From assembly GCA_013695245.1 (NCBI GenBank), contig JACDAW010000352.1, forward strand, positions 1 to 15,700: DNA of 15,700 bases. Reading direction: 5' to 3'. The DNA comes from Pyrinomonadaceae bacterium (GTDB lineage Bacteria; Acidobacteriota; Blastocatellia; Pyrinomonadales; Pyrinomonadaceae). This document shows positions 15,109 through 15,700 of the stretch, piece after piece (position 1 is the stretch's first letter; each line of letters begins with the position of its first letter). Under the pieces are notes generated by a model, which saw nothing but the letters and a program-made list of their open reading frames with translations, did not search any database and was not told the DNA's origin. The translations under genes were made by a program, and so were the position numbers.

Positions 15109-15177
15109 GGAGACAGAAGCCGGGAGACAGAATAAAAACATGTTGCCTTTCCATTCTGAATTCTGACTTCTGTCTCC
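15109..15177. repeat. Heptad-periodic inverted-repeat element between plsY and gpsA
   Basis: GGAGACAGAAG (15109-15119) and CTTCTGTCTCC (15167-15177) form a perfect 11-bp stem; inside it CAGAAT (15128-15133) pairs with ATTCTG (15153-15158). The right arm reads as near-heptads (ATTCTGA, ATTCTGA, CTTCTGT, CTCCTGA), and GGAGACAGAA occurs at 15109-15118 and GGAGACAGAAT at 15123-15133, 14 bases apart. This resembles the dispersed 7-base tandem repeats known from cyanobacteria. It may act as a processing site or attenuator between plsY and gpsA, or be a neutral repeat. Confidence 0.6.
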
Positions 15178-15190
15178 TGAGTTCTTCCGG

Positions 15191-15700
15191 TCATAATTTT
15201 ATTTTGCTTTCCGTGCCACGCAAAAGTCTGGCGATGTTAGCGCGGTGCATGAAGATCACAAATGCGCTGCCAACGATTGCCGTCACCAAAAGCGGAGTCG
15301 CGCCGGAAGACGATCTAGAGTTCGCATTAATGAGCCACACGCACAGAGGAAGAATCGCCGCCGCCATGATTGAGCCGAGCGACACGTAGCGCGTCGCTAA
15401 CACTACGATCAGGAACACCCCGGCCGCGCACAGAACCGCGAGCGGAGCTAAACTTGCAAACACGCCTAAGCCCGTCGCTACACCTTTGCCGCCGCGAAAC
15501 TTGAGCCAGACGGGAAACACATGCCCGGCAACAACGGCGAGCGCCGCCGTCGCTACCCACCAATTGATTCCAAAATCCGGCGGCAAACAGAAACGCGCCA
15601 GCAGAACCGCAGCCACGCCTTTTAGTACATCAAGCGCAAGCGTCAAAATGCCCGCGCCCTTCCCCGCCTGCCGCGAAACATTCGTCGCACCCGTGCCGCC
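15191..15700 (-). CDS. plsY: Acyl-phosphate:glycerol-3-phosphate acyltransferase PlsY, N-terminus missing (window edge)
   Basis: 169 codons are visible and the frame is open to base 15700, so the gene begins outside; about 30-40 residues are missing. PlsY is an inner-membrane enzyme that moves an acyl group from acyl-phosphate to sn-glycerol-3-phosphate, the first acylation in phospholipid synthesis. The three family motifs are present: GGTGATNVSRQAGK at the edge, GHVFPVWLKFRGGKGVATGLG in the middle, and FVIFMHRANIARLLRGTE near the C-terminus. Several hydrophobic helices lie between them. A TTG at 15646 could be taken as a start, but that would cut off the GATN motif, so it is not the true start. 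The product of gpsA is its substrate. Confidence 0.95.
   Translation of the reverse strand, partial: GGTGATNVSRQAGKGAGILTLALDVLKGVAAVLLARFCLPPDFGINWWVATAALAVVAGHVFPVWLKFRGGKGVATGLGVFASLAPLAVLCAAGVFLIVVLATRYVSLGSIMAAAILPLCVWLINANSRSSSGATPLLVTAIVGSAFVIFMHRANIARLLRGTESKIKL

Noticed and set aside
15191..15646. PlsY starting at TTG 15646
   Set aside because: The frame continues upstream with the conserved GATN motif, so the true start lies beyond the window edge.

Overview
The window is chromosomal DNA of a moderately GC-rich bacterium. The gene set (bacterial ino1, a secreted GH92 mannosidase, a Tat-exported phosphodiesterase, a secreted HEAT-repeat protein, a cofH-type radical SAM gene inside a plsY-gpsA-smpB-pepA cluster) and the Gram-negative style leaders suggest Acidobacteriota, perhaps Blastocatellia. 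That assignment is an inference; no rRNA or other marker is present. I see no transposase, phage gene, CRISPR array or tRNA.

Left part (1-4154). The minus strand carries a LacI-family regulator followed, 31 bp later, by the first 75 codons of iolB (inositol catabolism), which runs off the left edge. Divergent from lacI, across a roughly 600 bp spacer, is a secreted GH92 alpha-mannosidase on the plus strand. The spacer holds a palindrome with a central CG that looks like a LacI-family operator and a 12-bp direct repeat.

Middle part (4155-8812). A gene-poor 343 bp stretch is followed by a Tat-exported glycerophosphodiester phosphodiesterase, a possible 51-codon ORF overlapping the next start by ATGA, and myo-inositol-1-phosphate synthase (ino1), which ends in two consecutive hairpins. 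After a 430 bp leader comes a stand-alone single-ring Clp-type AAA+ ATPase with an IGF tripeptide where ClpA/ClpC carry their ClpP-docking loop. It ends in a perfect 20-bp stem that can also terminate the converging genes on the other strand.

Right part (8813-15700). All genes are on the minus strand. In transcription order they are plsY (5' end outside the window), gpsA, cofH, smpB and pepA, then a J-domain membrane protein and a secreted HEAT-repeat protein. plsY and gpsA act in phospholipid synthesis, smpB in trans-translation rescue and pepA in peptide turnover. gpsA/cofH overlap by 4 bp, cofH/smpB abut exactly, and smpB/pepA are 17 bp apart, so gpsA to pepA are very probably one operon. 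plsY is separated from gpsA by about 100 bp holding a heptad-periodic inverted-repeat element.

Inositol and glycerol-phosphate chemistry recur through the window: iolB breaks inositol down, ino1 makes inositol phosphate, the GDPD releases glycerol-3-phosphate, gpsA makes it and plsY acylates it. Whether the left and middle genes cooperate, for example in scavenging mannosylated phosphoinositides, is a hypothesis only.
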